From assembly GCA_022605425.2 (NCBI GenBank), contig JAKIMF020000007.1:1364001-1428000 (forward strand): DNA of 64,000 nt, read 5' to 3'. This DNA is from Hamiltosporidium tvaerminnensis (taxonomy: Eukaryota > Microsporidia > Dubosqiidae). Made by a program: the position numbers and the translations under genes. Below, one piece after another: positions 48,556 to 61,399 of the stretch; the first letter of the stretch is position 1, and every line of letters begins with the position of its first letter. The notes under the pieces were generated by a model. That model saw only the letters and a list, made by a program, of their open reading frames with translations, searched no databases and was not told the DNA's origin.

Positions 48556-49354
48556 CTTTTATGGCTTTAAATAATTTTTATTTTAATATCACAGGCGCCA
48601 ATCTTATAACACGAGTAAGCAAGGCCAAGGCTCAATGCTTCTTCTTTATGACAATGGCTTACAAGTTCGTCTGAGGTTCCATTCTGCCACACAAAAAACT
48701 ACAAATAAATTTTTAGAAAAGTCTTACTATTGCGTAGACTTCCTCATACAAACCTTTACGGGAAAACAGAAAATATAGTGTGCTTTAATTCCCATCCTAA
48801 ATCCAAACAATGATATTCATACCAGTTTCACATACTCAATGCCCACCAGAAATTTTTTTTGTGGCAATCCTCCCTTCACCAAAAATTACAAATACAATTT
48901 AAATTTATTGTTTACGCTCAAAATAGAAAAAATTAAATATTTATGATTTTAGCATAGTACAAGTAGGGTTAAATTTTTTTATAAATTTAGTAAGACGTTT
49001 TTCGAATGAATTAGAAATAAATCGAGATATTTGAATAATGTAACCATATGATATTGACGAATAAATCGTTTTAACTGTAAAATCACTATTTAAAAACATA
49101 TTTTTAAAATTTAGAATAAAAAATTGCAGAAATGTTTTAAAAATCATATTTTGAAACAAAATCTAATGAAATGAAATTTTAACTGAACTTTTACTAATTT
49201 TGGAAACAGGAAAAACAAATATTAGAGATGTTCACATGTTTTAATTATTAATTTTTTCTTTTGGTGTTAAATCAAATAAAAGATTGTGGTTAAAACAATT
49301 TAATTTCTTTACATATTTTAAAAATTTCTATCCTTATGTTTCTGATATCAAAAG

Positions 49355-49870
49355 ATTATTTTTCATTGATGAAATTGGAATGAAGAAGTAACTCAAGAAA
49401 TGTAAACAGGAAAGATGAAAAAGTGTGTAATAGCTATAAAGGTGAGGATGTATGATGTTTATTATTTTTATTTGCATCTCAATGTATTCCCCAGAAATTA
49501 ATTATCTTAAAAATAGTTTTCAGTTACAGTTCAGATATATGATTGTTAAATTATATTGTGATGCTGTTGGATATCCGGCCACAACACCGTGAAAGTTTTA
49601 TGAAGCAAATGATTCGATTATTCAGTTTATTTCCGTATTATATTATTACCTAAAGCATTTTTTTATAAGAAAATTTTATCCAAAAAGTTCTTTTTATTTA
49701 ATATGAACAAAGTTTTTCCTATTACCCTTGGAGAAGAAGAAAGAAGCATAGGGGAGGTTTAATACCTAAAGCATTGTTAAGTAGGTTATATTCGATGCTG
49801 AGGTTTTATGGAGAGTTTTTGGAAGAAATTGAGCAATTTTGGATTGTATCTAACAGTAGACTTCTACATT
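49355..49870 (+). pseudogene. Tc1/IS630-like DDE transposase relic, copy 1
   Basis: Pieces in changing frames follow the order of this superfamily's catalytic domain. F-I-D-E-I-G-M (first Asp codon at 49,368-49,370) is followed by an R-M-Y-D-V-Y-Y strand. Then Y-I-V-M-L-L-D-I-R-P-Q-H-R (second Asp at 49,570-49,572, where D-N-x-x-x-H is usual) and L-F-P-Y-Y-I-I-T (in place of L-P-P-Y-S-P). C-terminal helices end with F-Y-G-E-F-L-E-E-I. Stops and frameshifts separate them, and no inverted terminal repeats were located. The same pieces occur at 62.57-63.08 kb. The family call rests on motif order only. Confidence 0.45.
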
Positions 49871-50899
49871 TGCAATCTTAGTTACAACTGAGCACAATTT
49901 AGAAATTCTTTTCCTTGTAGAACTAGAAAGCATGGAACGTTGTTAAGATGCAAATTCTGGTAATTTTATGTGTTACCTAATCTAATTCCGAAAAAATATT
50001 TTTTTATTGGCCTATGAGAAGGAAAAAGACCTAAGTGGTTTTGATTGAATCAGATATGTATTTTAAGTGATGAAATCTAAATATTAAATTCAAATATTTA
50101 TCTTAAAGTGAAATTAAAAATAGCTATTTGATATATTTAGAATATCAGAATTGTTTATATCTATAAAATTACTTTGGATGAATTCCTTGTAATAACTTGA
50201 GAACAGATAGAAATGTTCGTTTGTTTTCTAAGAAATACGAATTTGTAGGAATTTAATGATTTTAAGGTATAAAAAAATAAAATGTTGTAAAATTGGTTTA
50301 TATTATCTATTATATGTCTATATTTATGTAAAAAAAACATTATAATTTATTTAAATCAATTTCTATACCTCCCGGTTTATTAAATACATTTCTTAGTTAT
50401 TCCTTCAAATCAAATTATAAACATTTAAATCTTTTGCAATTAGTTAATCTATATTTCTTAGTTTAATAATCAGGTTTTATTTTATAAAATTTACTTTCTA
50501 AATATAATACAATTTAAGAGAGTTACTATATCTCATGGTGTCTTAAATTACATTTGAGATATTTTATTTATTTACAACAATAGTCTTTTATTATGCAAAG
50601 AATAAAATCGATCCTTATAATACAAGTGGGGACAAAGTAACTCATATATTTAATGACTTTCCGCTAAGGTATATCATAAAAATAGATAATACATATTCAT
50701 ATTAGAATATATATAGCTTAAGCATAATCATTTTTCCAAGAATACAACACTTTAAAGAGCCTAAATCACATTATATATCATAAAGATCACGATTCTAGTT
50801 GTAGATAAAAAGACGAATAGATGATTTAAATGAAACAAGTATTATGATACAGCTTAAGTGTGGTTGCTGGTTTTTTAAAAGGTTTTAATTTAAACACAA

Positions 50900-52745
50900 A
50901 ATAATATTTTATAGATTGTTTATGGTATAGTTATCCACTCTGAAACTTTGCGAATATGCAAATCCGTCTATGAATGTAATTCTTAACCATTGAGTATATA
51001 TAAAAGGCGTTTCTGATATTGGTAAAGTTATTTTTAAATACATTTTAAGTAAACGAATTTACTTTGTTCGTAAATCCGATTTTGAACAAGATCGAATGAG
51101 TTCTTAGACACCCCATTTGAATCCTAAATAATTTACACAGGCAAATAGCCTTACATACTATTTCCATGATAAAAACAAGCCTGGGTAGTTTAAAATGTAT
51201 TAATTTGCTGCGAATTTTTCGGAAAATATACAGTAGTTGATTGTGGAACTAGTGTCTTTCGTTCTACATTAAGTTAAATCTTTATAGAGTGGATCGGCTA
51301 ATAGAGGTTTAAGAACAAGATAGTGCTAAGTTACGTGTAGAGAATACCGAATATAAAAAATCCAAGCATAATCATATTATTTTTTTACATTTTAAACCAT
51401 CTTCTTTTTTTTATATTTAAAGTATATAACCCATAACTAATGGTATAATATAAATCCACGAACTTAATAAATAGAAATTTTATTTAGTGAAATAGAATAG
51501 ACGCCTATTTTCACAAACAAACTTAATTAATTATAATATAAGACTCATCTATAAATACATTTTGTTATCAATGTATCCTTGATTTTATTATTTCATTCAT
51601 TTAAATGAATTTCTGAAAAGTTTGAAATGAATTTCTAGCTTTACATACAAATAAGAGAAATATATATTAGTCATATGTAAAAAACGAGTATTTAATTTAG
51701 TTTAAAATAAACCAAATTTATTTAAGGTTTACCTATCGCTAAAATAAGATAAAATATCTCGTAAATATTCTATAATTCAAATATTATATTTTATGTACGA
51801 CTTCATAACCATTGTAACATTTAAAAGCATACAAAATTAAACTATTTTAAGAATAAGTTGTATAATTTTTTTTAAAAAACAGAAATGGGTTAAGAAAATT
51901 AAAATTGATATACTTAGCGTAAAAACATCTATTTAAATTTGGTTTTATTATTCTATTACTATATAAACACATTTATGACTCAAGATATTTTATTTAGTAT
52001 CAATTTTATTAAACTTCAATTCTGTAAATCTCTACCATATAATATATAATTTTTTAAAAAAAACTTAGCATTATCTAAAAGAATCAATATACTTATAATA
52101 AAAACAATTTAAGTCAGTCAAATAAGGCACATATTAAAATAAAAACCATTTTTTTATATGGATATATTAAGGTGATTTAAATATTAACACAGCTAATATA
52201 GATATATGTATATGAATAATAAATGCATGTCTATATAAATATAGGCAATATTTAATATATTAGATTAAAAGCAATATTTTTACATTTCTCTTCTTTTCGC
52301 TTCAAAATAGCATACAAGATATTTTAAATACTTTTTCAGATCAAGTACTTTCTCTTCCTTAGCTTTATATTCTTTTAAAGCCAAAGAAGCAATCCATATA
52401 TAATAGGTGGCATTTTCTCAATTTTCGGAAAGTACTAGAATGAGGTTATATAGAAATCAAAAGTTACTTCTGAATACCCTATATGATAAATGTCTCACTC
52501 AATATATTGAAGGCTTTTAATAACAATTTCGGAAATTTTAATAAGGCTATATTTAGATCGAATACGACGTATTATGACCAAGATAAGAAATTATATTTAT
52601 AGGATGGTGATTATAGTTTTTAATAGTTCCAATGTAATAAATAAACAAAAAAAAGACCTAATACCTTACCAGCAAAAACTTCCAATTATGGTAAATTTTA
52701 TAAGTTTATTAAGGTTGGTCATTTAAAATGCTATAAGAAGAAATA
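50900..52745 (+). repeat. third copy of the duplication tail
   Basis: Aligns with 27,480-29,290 and 58,100-59,950. Shared words include ATGAGGTTATATAGAAATC (52,441 / 28,992), TATTATGACCAAGAT in all three, ACTTCCAATTATGGTAAATT (52,680 / 29,231), and a variant of AACAAGATC.GATGAGTTCTT (51,085 / 27,622). It is the most diverged of the three and lacks the conserved core. Confidence 0.75.
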
Positions 52746-54399
52746 CCATTAAAGCATATGCGTATTTTTAACGATTTAAAAATAAATAAAGAATTTTTTG
52801 AAAAATTACTAAAAATAAATAGCATTCATAATTATTCAAAAAAGTTGTAAAATTTTAAAAAAAAATTATTTTTTGAAGAAAAAAAAGCTAAACTTTTAGA
52901 AAATTATATGGGATGTGAAAAAATTGCTAAATTATAGATTTTTAAAAAACTTGATACCTAAATAAATATAAAATGAATCCATAAAAATAGTACACAATTC
53001 CAAAATTAAATGAAAAAATGTAGAAAACATAATAATTTATACATAGGTTTGAAAATATAAATAATACGCTTAAATCTATACAAAACATACAGAAAAAAAT
53101 AGAACTGGCTTGAAAAAATAGTAACTAATAATAAAAGTTGTAAAATACTAAAGCATAAAAAATTTCAGAGATTCGAAAAAACCATATAATGTTTTTAAAA
53201 ACGTTTTTTTTTGAATGTATAACAAAGAAAAAACATTTCTTTAAAATGTAAAATATACACAAAATAAAAAAATGTAAACATTCGGAACTTTTATAGGATC
53301 AAATTTTCAAAAAAAGACAATTTCTAAGTAACTTTGATTTAAATATTTAAACATCCACAGATAGAATAAAGATATTTTTAAACTCAAATGTGTAATTCAT
53401 CCAAAACCCTTCAGGGTTAGGGTGATCACTCTAAGAGATAATACGAATGAAATCAAATTAAAAAAAAACTGAAAGCGAAACAAAATTAATAGCTGTTTTG
53501 ATCTAGATTTATTCTCCGATCAACCTTTTTGCTACACGTTTTTTACCCTAATCTACATTTTACTTCCCCCTAGGTTCCTTTCTTCCACTTTAACCTTAAA
53601 AATGTATCTCTATATACCATACCACTACTGCAATCTGTCCCATTCAACGCAAATAAATTATTTCAGACCAAGTGTTTTATAAACATTACTCTTAAATACA
53701 GAATTTGAATACATAATTTACATTAAAAGAAAGATTACGAAACATACTAAAAACATCTACATAACTATATAAGTTAGAGTTTTCATTAATTTTTTTGTTT
53801 TAGGTTTTAGGATTACATGGAAAGGCAAGTTTTATTTTCTCCGTGACAACCGATTCGAATTTACACATTAAATTTTTTTTAGTAAAACATTTTTTTTTAT
53901 TTTATTCTTATTTTTATACAAATTTATTTGCTGTAACAACTTTAGAAGAAATTCTTACGAAACTGTTTTTGATTATTATATCTACTATAATTGAATTTAC
54001 CTTAATTTTTCAAATTTTTGGAGTTTAGAATTATCTAACTTCACCAGAGTTATATTATTACAAAAAGAAATCTAAATATATTATTAGATAAATAATAGTA
54101 TTCCACAAATCATTTTTAAATCTAAATTTGTGTCTTTTCATAGTTATAGAATCTAAGAAAAAGTAAATTTTCAAGCAAAATAAATTTAAAAGCAAAATAA
54201 TTTTTATTTATAAAAATTTTAAGTAGAAAAGGATTGGTGGCAAACATTACAATCACATTATTACTCGTGAATTATTGACGAAACCAATTTTATAAGGAAA
54301 AACAAACATGGTTTCTTACGATAGGGTAGGAAAAAATAAAATCAACTTTTACATAAGAGAATTATTTTTCTCAATTAATTTCTATTTTTTTTACCCCAA

Positions 54400-55300
54400 A
54401 TTTTATTCAACAAGAATAAAAAAATTAGAGAAAAAGAAAGAAAATTAGCCAAGGAAAAAAAGATTGTAGTTAGCGAAGAAAGATCTGTTCGACGAAAAAA
54501 GATTAGGAATTAAGTCAGGAGAATAAATCTGTTTTTGATGAGTAGATCGGGGCCAGCAAGTAAAAAAAAATATTTTGGGAAAAAAGACAGTAGTTAGGGA
54601 AAAGATTCTGATTCGGAAAAAGATTTAAGATAGCGAAAAAAAGGGTTATAAAGGAAGAAAATTACGTATGGGAAAGGAGAATTGGTTATAAAAACAGGTT
54701 GGGGAATGGTGTTTAGTTAAAGTGAAAAGGTTTGCTAAAGAAATAAAGTATTGGTTTTTAAAATGTAAAAAAGACCAAGGAAAGTTAAAATCTGTAGAAA
54801 AGAATCCGTTTTTAAGAAAAAGAACCGGCAGAAAGAAAATATCTAGTTGAGATCAATGGAGTCGGATAATTAATTGAATATTTGTTTTAAAGATACAAAA
54901 TTTCAAAAAAGAAAGATATTTGAACAGAATAATTAAAAAAACTTGAGAAAAAAATAATTGTCTGAGAGGAAGAGCAAGTTTATGGCAAAAAGTAAATTAG
55001 GGCGGAAATAAATTACTTGACGAAAAAATATATTTAAAGATAAAATGATTATGGTCGTGGAAATGATGGAGCTTTTCGAGAATATATTTAAAATAAAGAA
55101 ATTTAGGGGAAAAAATATTCTGTTATGTAGAACAGGCGCAAGGGTAAAAAGAATCGAGGTAGGGAAATAATAATAATGTTGGAGAAAAATGTTTGGATTG
55201 GGGGACTAAAAATTAGGGTAGGGAAAACTTTTTTGGAGTGTATGAAATTAATTAGTTGAGTGAAAAAAATTTTTGCTATTTTTTAAAGCGTGTTTGGTTT
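54400..55300 (+). repeat. purine-rich degenerate minisatellite, copy 2
   Basis: Counterpart of 23,800-24,700, with words such as GTAGTTAGGGAAAAGATT, AGGGTAGGGAAA and GGTAGGGAAATAATAATA. The purine bias is kept although individual units have changed. Confidence 0.5.
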
Positions 55301-56044
55301 TTAGAAATATTTGATTCTGCTTATGCTCCTAAAATATTGTAGAGCAGAGCAACAGTTTAAAGATTTTGGTTAGGGGAACTATTTTGGTCTAATTACAATT
55401 AAATTCTTTCTTTTATTAATATTCAGCTGCTTTTTAATTTTTTTTTAATTTTCATTTGGAAAATTCTTTTTTAAAACGTAAATATTATTGGTGCCAAAGT
55501 CCAAGAGTAGTTTTATCAGGAAAAAATTAAGAATTCTGCTAAATTCAAATTATTACGCGTAGAAAATTATTTAATATTAGGAGTTTACCTTTTTAAAATT
55601 TTAGATGAATAAACTCAATACTTGTTTCTTTATTGTTAAATTTATTTTAATAAAAAATGCTTAAAGCCTTGCATTTCGAAGCTCTTTTATTTTTATATTC
55701 AAAAGAAATGTCGCTATTTTATTCATAAGGGTTTTTAATGTAAAAACAATGTCTGGATATTTTACTTACTTGGATAAAAGTACGAAAATCATAAAAAACT
55801 TTAAAAAAAGCGATTTCAATAGAGATTTAGGCATATATTCGTTCTATTTCTACTTATTGTATATTCTTACTAAAAGAGAAACTAAAATTTTCTATGCTCG
55901 AGCCAAAAAAAAGCCATTTTAATTTAATTTGAAAAGAATTGAAATATTTCATGCAAATCACAATAGCTAGCTCAGAAAAGCAAAATTAAGAGTTAATTTA
56001 TTAGAAAGTGCATAAAGCACTTAATACCATTCTAATTTAAAATT

Positions 56045-58545
56045 TTTGCTTCTACTGACCTGGGTGAGCGAAATACTTGAGAAATATAGTAAAGAAAATA
56101 ATATTTACCTAATCTGTAGCAGTGAAATACTTGAGAAAGTTAGTTTAGAAAAACATTAAAGAAATATACGTTTCGATTAACTTTTCAATGTCTTTATATA
56201 AGTTCTGTAACATAGCTAGCAACAAAGTATGTAATACCTTTAGAAAGATGAAACGAACACATTTATTTATATAGAAATGTAAATATATAAGAATCACACA
56301 TATGCAAAATATTATAAAAGACCTATTGTTTTAGATTGTGATTGAATTAAGCACTTAAAATCATACAATCAAAATTGTAGATATTGTAAACAATAAATTA
56401 CGGTTGTTCGTAAAATGATTTAAGATTTTTTTGAACAGTATTTTGATATAATTTCATTGTAGTGGGTAAATATTTCCAAACGACTTTTCTAACTAAATAG
56501 GTAGTGTTGTCCTAGTATTTGGCTCATTGCCTTAAAGTTCTTTTAAATACAATTGATGTTGTTCGTAAGTGTATCTTAGCATTATAAAGTGATTAAAACC
56601 ATGCATTTCGAATTCTTTGATTTTTTAACAAAATCGATTGTTGTTCAGGACATCTATATTGAAGCAAGTATAGAATTACGTAAATAAATTTGCATAAGTC
56701 TTTCTATAATCCAGCAATTAGGATATAAACAGATACAGCAAATATAGCTGCAAATATTAAAGAGAATGGATATCTGTGAACGGTGACATTTGGTATATTT
56801 GGCTTCCACTTCAGTACAGTCATAGCTCTTGTAGTTTAAAGGATGAAGAGCTTTTCCTATAGAGCATCCGATATTTCAAACATATTCTTGAAGGTAATCC
56901 GTAGAAGATGCTACAAAATGAAAAACCCTTGCCTATTTATACTTTTAAATTTTTTTACAATCAATGTCACATAGAATCAAATTTCATTTAATTCGTTCAG
57001 TATCTTGATAGATATTCTTCCAAAGAAATCTATCTAATTACAATATGAGTTAACTCAAGTCACAATTGTTAATTATACCATCCACTGTTTACCCTTCTAA
57101 ACCATTTTAATGTATAACAATACTTATTTAAATTATGTTCTTGGCTTCTTTTAAATCATACTAAGATATTTTTATTAGTATATTCCTACATATATAATTT
57201 TCTTCATATTCTATTTCATATCTGAATTTTTACATTGCATAAATTTAAATAAAAAGAAAGAAATTATAAAAATAGCTGTAAAATGAATTAATTTCAAACA
57301 ATGTATTATCTAAAAAAAATTTATTGTTTAATACGTATAGAGATATATTTAAAATAATTGCTACATGGAATCTTCTAAATTAGTAATAATAATTTAAAAA
57401 AAATTAAAATATTTATTTGTTAAGATGCATATCATTTAACTAAAGTTTTATTTTTATCAAAAGTACTAAAACCAGGAAAGCTTTGGATGAGCGAATATAC
57501 ATTCACTAAAATTCTAATTTTTTATTCTTTATTGTAATATTGTCAGTATGAGAAAAGGCACATTATTTATTCTCTGTTTTCTTTAAAATCAATATAAATA
57601 AAATAGTATTCAAACAAAAAGAAGCATATAGACCTATGAGTTTGGAATTTTTTTAACGCAAAAAGTACTAAAAAATATACATTTAAAAATATTTCTTCAA
57701 AACAGCATTACCTTTAAATTTTTAGAAAATATAAAATATGTTTAATCTTCTAACACAAACCAAAAAATAATATAAGATAATATATAATACAAACTTTGTA
57801 TTGAGTCCAAACGGCTTATTTAAGCGTTAATAGCTCAAACCATTTACGAAGATTTCTATAATAAGAAGAACACATTTTATCAAGAAGAAAGCAATTCAAT
57901 CATAGAGCACACAATTCACTCATATATCATGAGGAACAAATAAATTTTCTTAAAGTTTAAAAGAAATAGTCGAGCAAATATACAAAAGTAATGTTTTTTG
58001 ATGTAAAGTAAATAAAATCTATTAATTTTTAAAATTATAACTTATAAATTCAATTATATTATTTTATCTTTTTCTTTATAATATACAACTTTACCTCGAA
58101 TTTTTTGAAATAGGCAAATGCGCCTCATAATTGCGTTATTTGCCTTCGCGTTATGAAAATTCCAGTTAATGATATTGAGAATTTATCTACCAATATATTA
58201 TGAGTGAATTCATTAAATTATTTAGTTAATTTTGACTTCAAACAAGATCAGATGAGTTCTTTGAGAATACCCTTTAAACAAAGGTAAAATGTGTAAATAA
58301 CCTTAGATATGCCATTCCATAATTCGAATCAGCTTGGATAGTTTGAGATAATATATTACAGGTGCAAATATTCTAGTAAAAATATATCAGCTGGTTGTGG
58401 CATAAGTTCTATTCCTCTAAATTGGTTTAATCTTTATTCATATAAGGAAGAATCAGAAGTTTCAAAATGAAAAAGTACTAATTTACTTGTAAAAGATGCC
58501 ACAACATTTAGAACTGAAGCTCATTTATAGTTTTAGTGATTATGT
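56045..58545. other. highly conserved noncoding core, copy 2
   Basis: Counterpart of 25,436-27,900, with 57,001-57,170 identical to copy 1. The boundaries are fairly sharp: similarity rises at the GACCTGGGTGAGCG anchor and falls after about 58,545. Confidence 0.6.
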
Positions 58546-59960
58546 ATACCTAATTGTCTCTATTATTACATTTTAAGCAGACAAACCGTAATTCGAAATA
58601 ATTAGCTATAAATCGACAAACAAGATCATCGAAATTTTATTTGTAGTATTATAAATATTTCCTTCTTTAAATTATAAGACCTATTTATACCTATCTTTCA
58701 AATCAATATCTATTATTTATACTTATCTTTCTAAATTTATATTCACCTTATAAATATATTTAGATATTAAAATGATATAACCCTTGCTTATTTCGGACTA
58801 GTATAGATAGCTCATTAATTTTTGAAGATTTCATTGTAGATTAATATAGAATTACGAGAAAGTATATTAAAAATTAGTTATATTAATTAGGTATGAGCCG
58901 AACTAAATTTAATTAAAGTTTAACTTTCTTATAATCATATCAAAATATTATTTACATTATTTTATTTTGGCTTTATTTCTTGTTTTAATATATATACTTA
59001 ATAAAAATAGTTACAATCTAAAGACTAAAAAGAATATATAAAACGAACTATTTTAAAAAGTATTGTAACAATTGTCTTTCAATTAGGCAAATAACTTAAG
59101 AGTACTTAATTTTACATAAATTGGATGCAAAGATTTATTAGAATTTGGTTTTAATATAGAAGTAGCATGATAAAAAGTTTTCTGTATCACTTCATGACAG
59201 TTTACTGTACTATATATATTATTTTAAAGTCTAATTTAATTTAAAATTAGATATAAATTAAAAATATACTTAACATATTTAAATCGAATTAATACATGTA
59301 TAATTATAATGATTTAAGTTATTTAAATCTCACTATATATTTTAAAATGAAATATTTATTTCTATATATATTTAAATGAATCAAATATCAGAGTTCATTA
59401 TACTATAAATTGTATTATATATTAGTAAATCAAAGCCATTAAAAATCCAAAGAATAACATATATATTCCAACAATAGCAATAGTATTACATTTCTCATTA
59501 ATCACTCGAAAGTATTATACATGATATTTGAATACTTTTCGTATTTATATCTTTTTTTTTTAATTAGCTTTATATTCTGTTTAAGAAATTGTAAAAAGGC
59601 ATATATAATATGCGCTATAACTGTTTGATTAATTTAAGGAAAGGTAAATAGTAAAGGTTATTTTGAAATCTATAGTTACGTATGAATCTCTTATATGATT
59701 AATGTTTCCAACAATATACTGCGGGCTTTTCGAAACGAGTTAACCAAATTTAATCCAGCCATATTTAGGTTGAACACAACTTATTATGACCAAGATTATA
59801 AAACCTCGTTTTTAAATAGTGAGTGAGGGTTTTAATAGTACGACTGTTCCAATAAAGCAAAAAAAACCAACCATTACCTTACACACAAAAACTTCCAATT
59901 ATAGTAAATTTTAAAAGTTTATTAGGGTTAACCTCTTAATATAATATCAGAAGAGAAAAT

Positions 59961-61399
59961 ACTTACTTATATTTACGAATATTACATATTGATATTAAAT
60001 AATGAATTTGAAGTTAAATGAATATAAAATGAATAAATAACAGAAATTTTATACATTATTTAGCCATAAATATTACTTTGAAACATAAATTACTCATTGA
60101 AATGACCTGAATTATTTTACATGACCCAAACAAGTGATTGATTAAGTAACGACTTGAATTTGTAAATGAATAAGAAAAGAATGAAGTAAAATAAATGTAA
60201 CAGAATTAAAAAAAGTCATTTCGAAAAAAAAACAACCAAAAAACTAAAAAATGTATATACAGCTATAACTAAAATGAGTTTTAGCAAAAAAAATTTGATA
60301 TAAGTAAATTTTTAAATTAAGAAAACACAGCCAAAATGAATAATAAACTAAAAAAATGTACGAAAGAAATATCGGTAACTGTAATCTAACATATAATCTC
60401 TTTTTATGCAAGAAAAATATTATATTTTAACATCTATAAACAAAAGTATTTATTTAAACATAAATAACGAACTATATACCAATTTACATTAAAGTAACGA
60501 CTTTATAAATTTTATATAACATAAATTTACTCAAAACAAGTAAAGGATAAACTAGGACTAGAATTTCAATAGAACGATTGAACGAAAATATTTGAATTTA
60601 ATTAAAAGCACATGAAAATAGTTAGAAACAAATATATAATAAAAACAAGTACATTTTTTAACTATGTAAGACACATTACAATTCAAAGACTAATATACAA
60701 TAAAATTATATTTACAAAAATATACATGACTTAATACAAATTATAGAAAAGGTAATTAAATAAGGAGTAAAAAACCCTACTAAAGTATTCTACCCAAAAA
60801 ATATGCATTTAGCAAATCTCCATAGTATTCTACAGAATATTAAAGAATTTAAAATCAAAATTTTAAAGTTCAAAAAAATTATTGTGAATTAATCAAAGCA
60901 AACACATAAGCTATAATTATCTTAAAGATTTATATCACATCTTACACGCCTTTAAAATTGGGTTATAAAAAAATAGTATAAAAACAAAATTAATACAAAT
61001 AATATGTAAGAAAAGTATATATTTTAAACATAAAAAGTTAGATTAGATAAAAAAATAGAATGCTAATAGACATAAAATTAGATCTATAAGCTAAAAGAAT
61101 CTATGAGATATTCAAATTAAGAACGACATTGTAGTTCGATAGGATTAATTTTATTTGCGAAATAATGCTCGATAAATAAATAGTACGACTAGAACTTTCT
61201 ATATTAGAATACATATTTTTTAGTGAAATAACTTAAATTGTGAAAATAAATAGAATAATAATTTAAATGATATAAACCGTAAAATGAAAAATAATATTAC
61301 ATAAGTTTAAAGTAACTGAATATCAGCGTTAACGAAAAATATATAATAGCTGCATAAACCAAAACCATTAAATGAATTTAAACTATACAATATTTTTAA
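59961..61399. other. A-rich spacer, nothing identified
   Basis: A-rich DNA between the large duplication and the transposon module. No gene, RNA or clear repeat seen. Confidence 0.35.

Larger units (their letters stand above)
48200..50900 (+). repeat. transposon-bearing duplicated module, copy 1
   Basis: Collinear with 61,400-64,000 at an offset of about 13.2 kb. Anchors: TTTTTTTTGTGGCAATCCTC (48,855) against TTTTTTTTGTGACTATCCTC (62,060); GAAATTGGAATGAAGAAGTA (49,371) against GAAATTGGAATGAAGAGGTA (62,580); CAATTAGTTAATCTATATTT (50,438 / 63,585). It runs directly into the third copy of the tail of the large duplication at about 50.9 kb. Confidence 0.7.
53140..59960 (+). repeat. segmental duplication, copy 2 (about 6.8 kb)
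   Basis: Same direction as copy 1 at 22,530-29,300. It begins a few hundred bases after the third tail copy, so tail and full module stand head to tail here. Indels of tens of bases are scattered outside the core. It holds no intact frame; the 61-codon frame at 53,843 is low-complexity. Confidence 0.85.
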
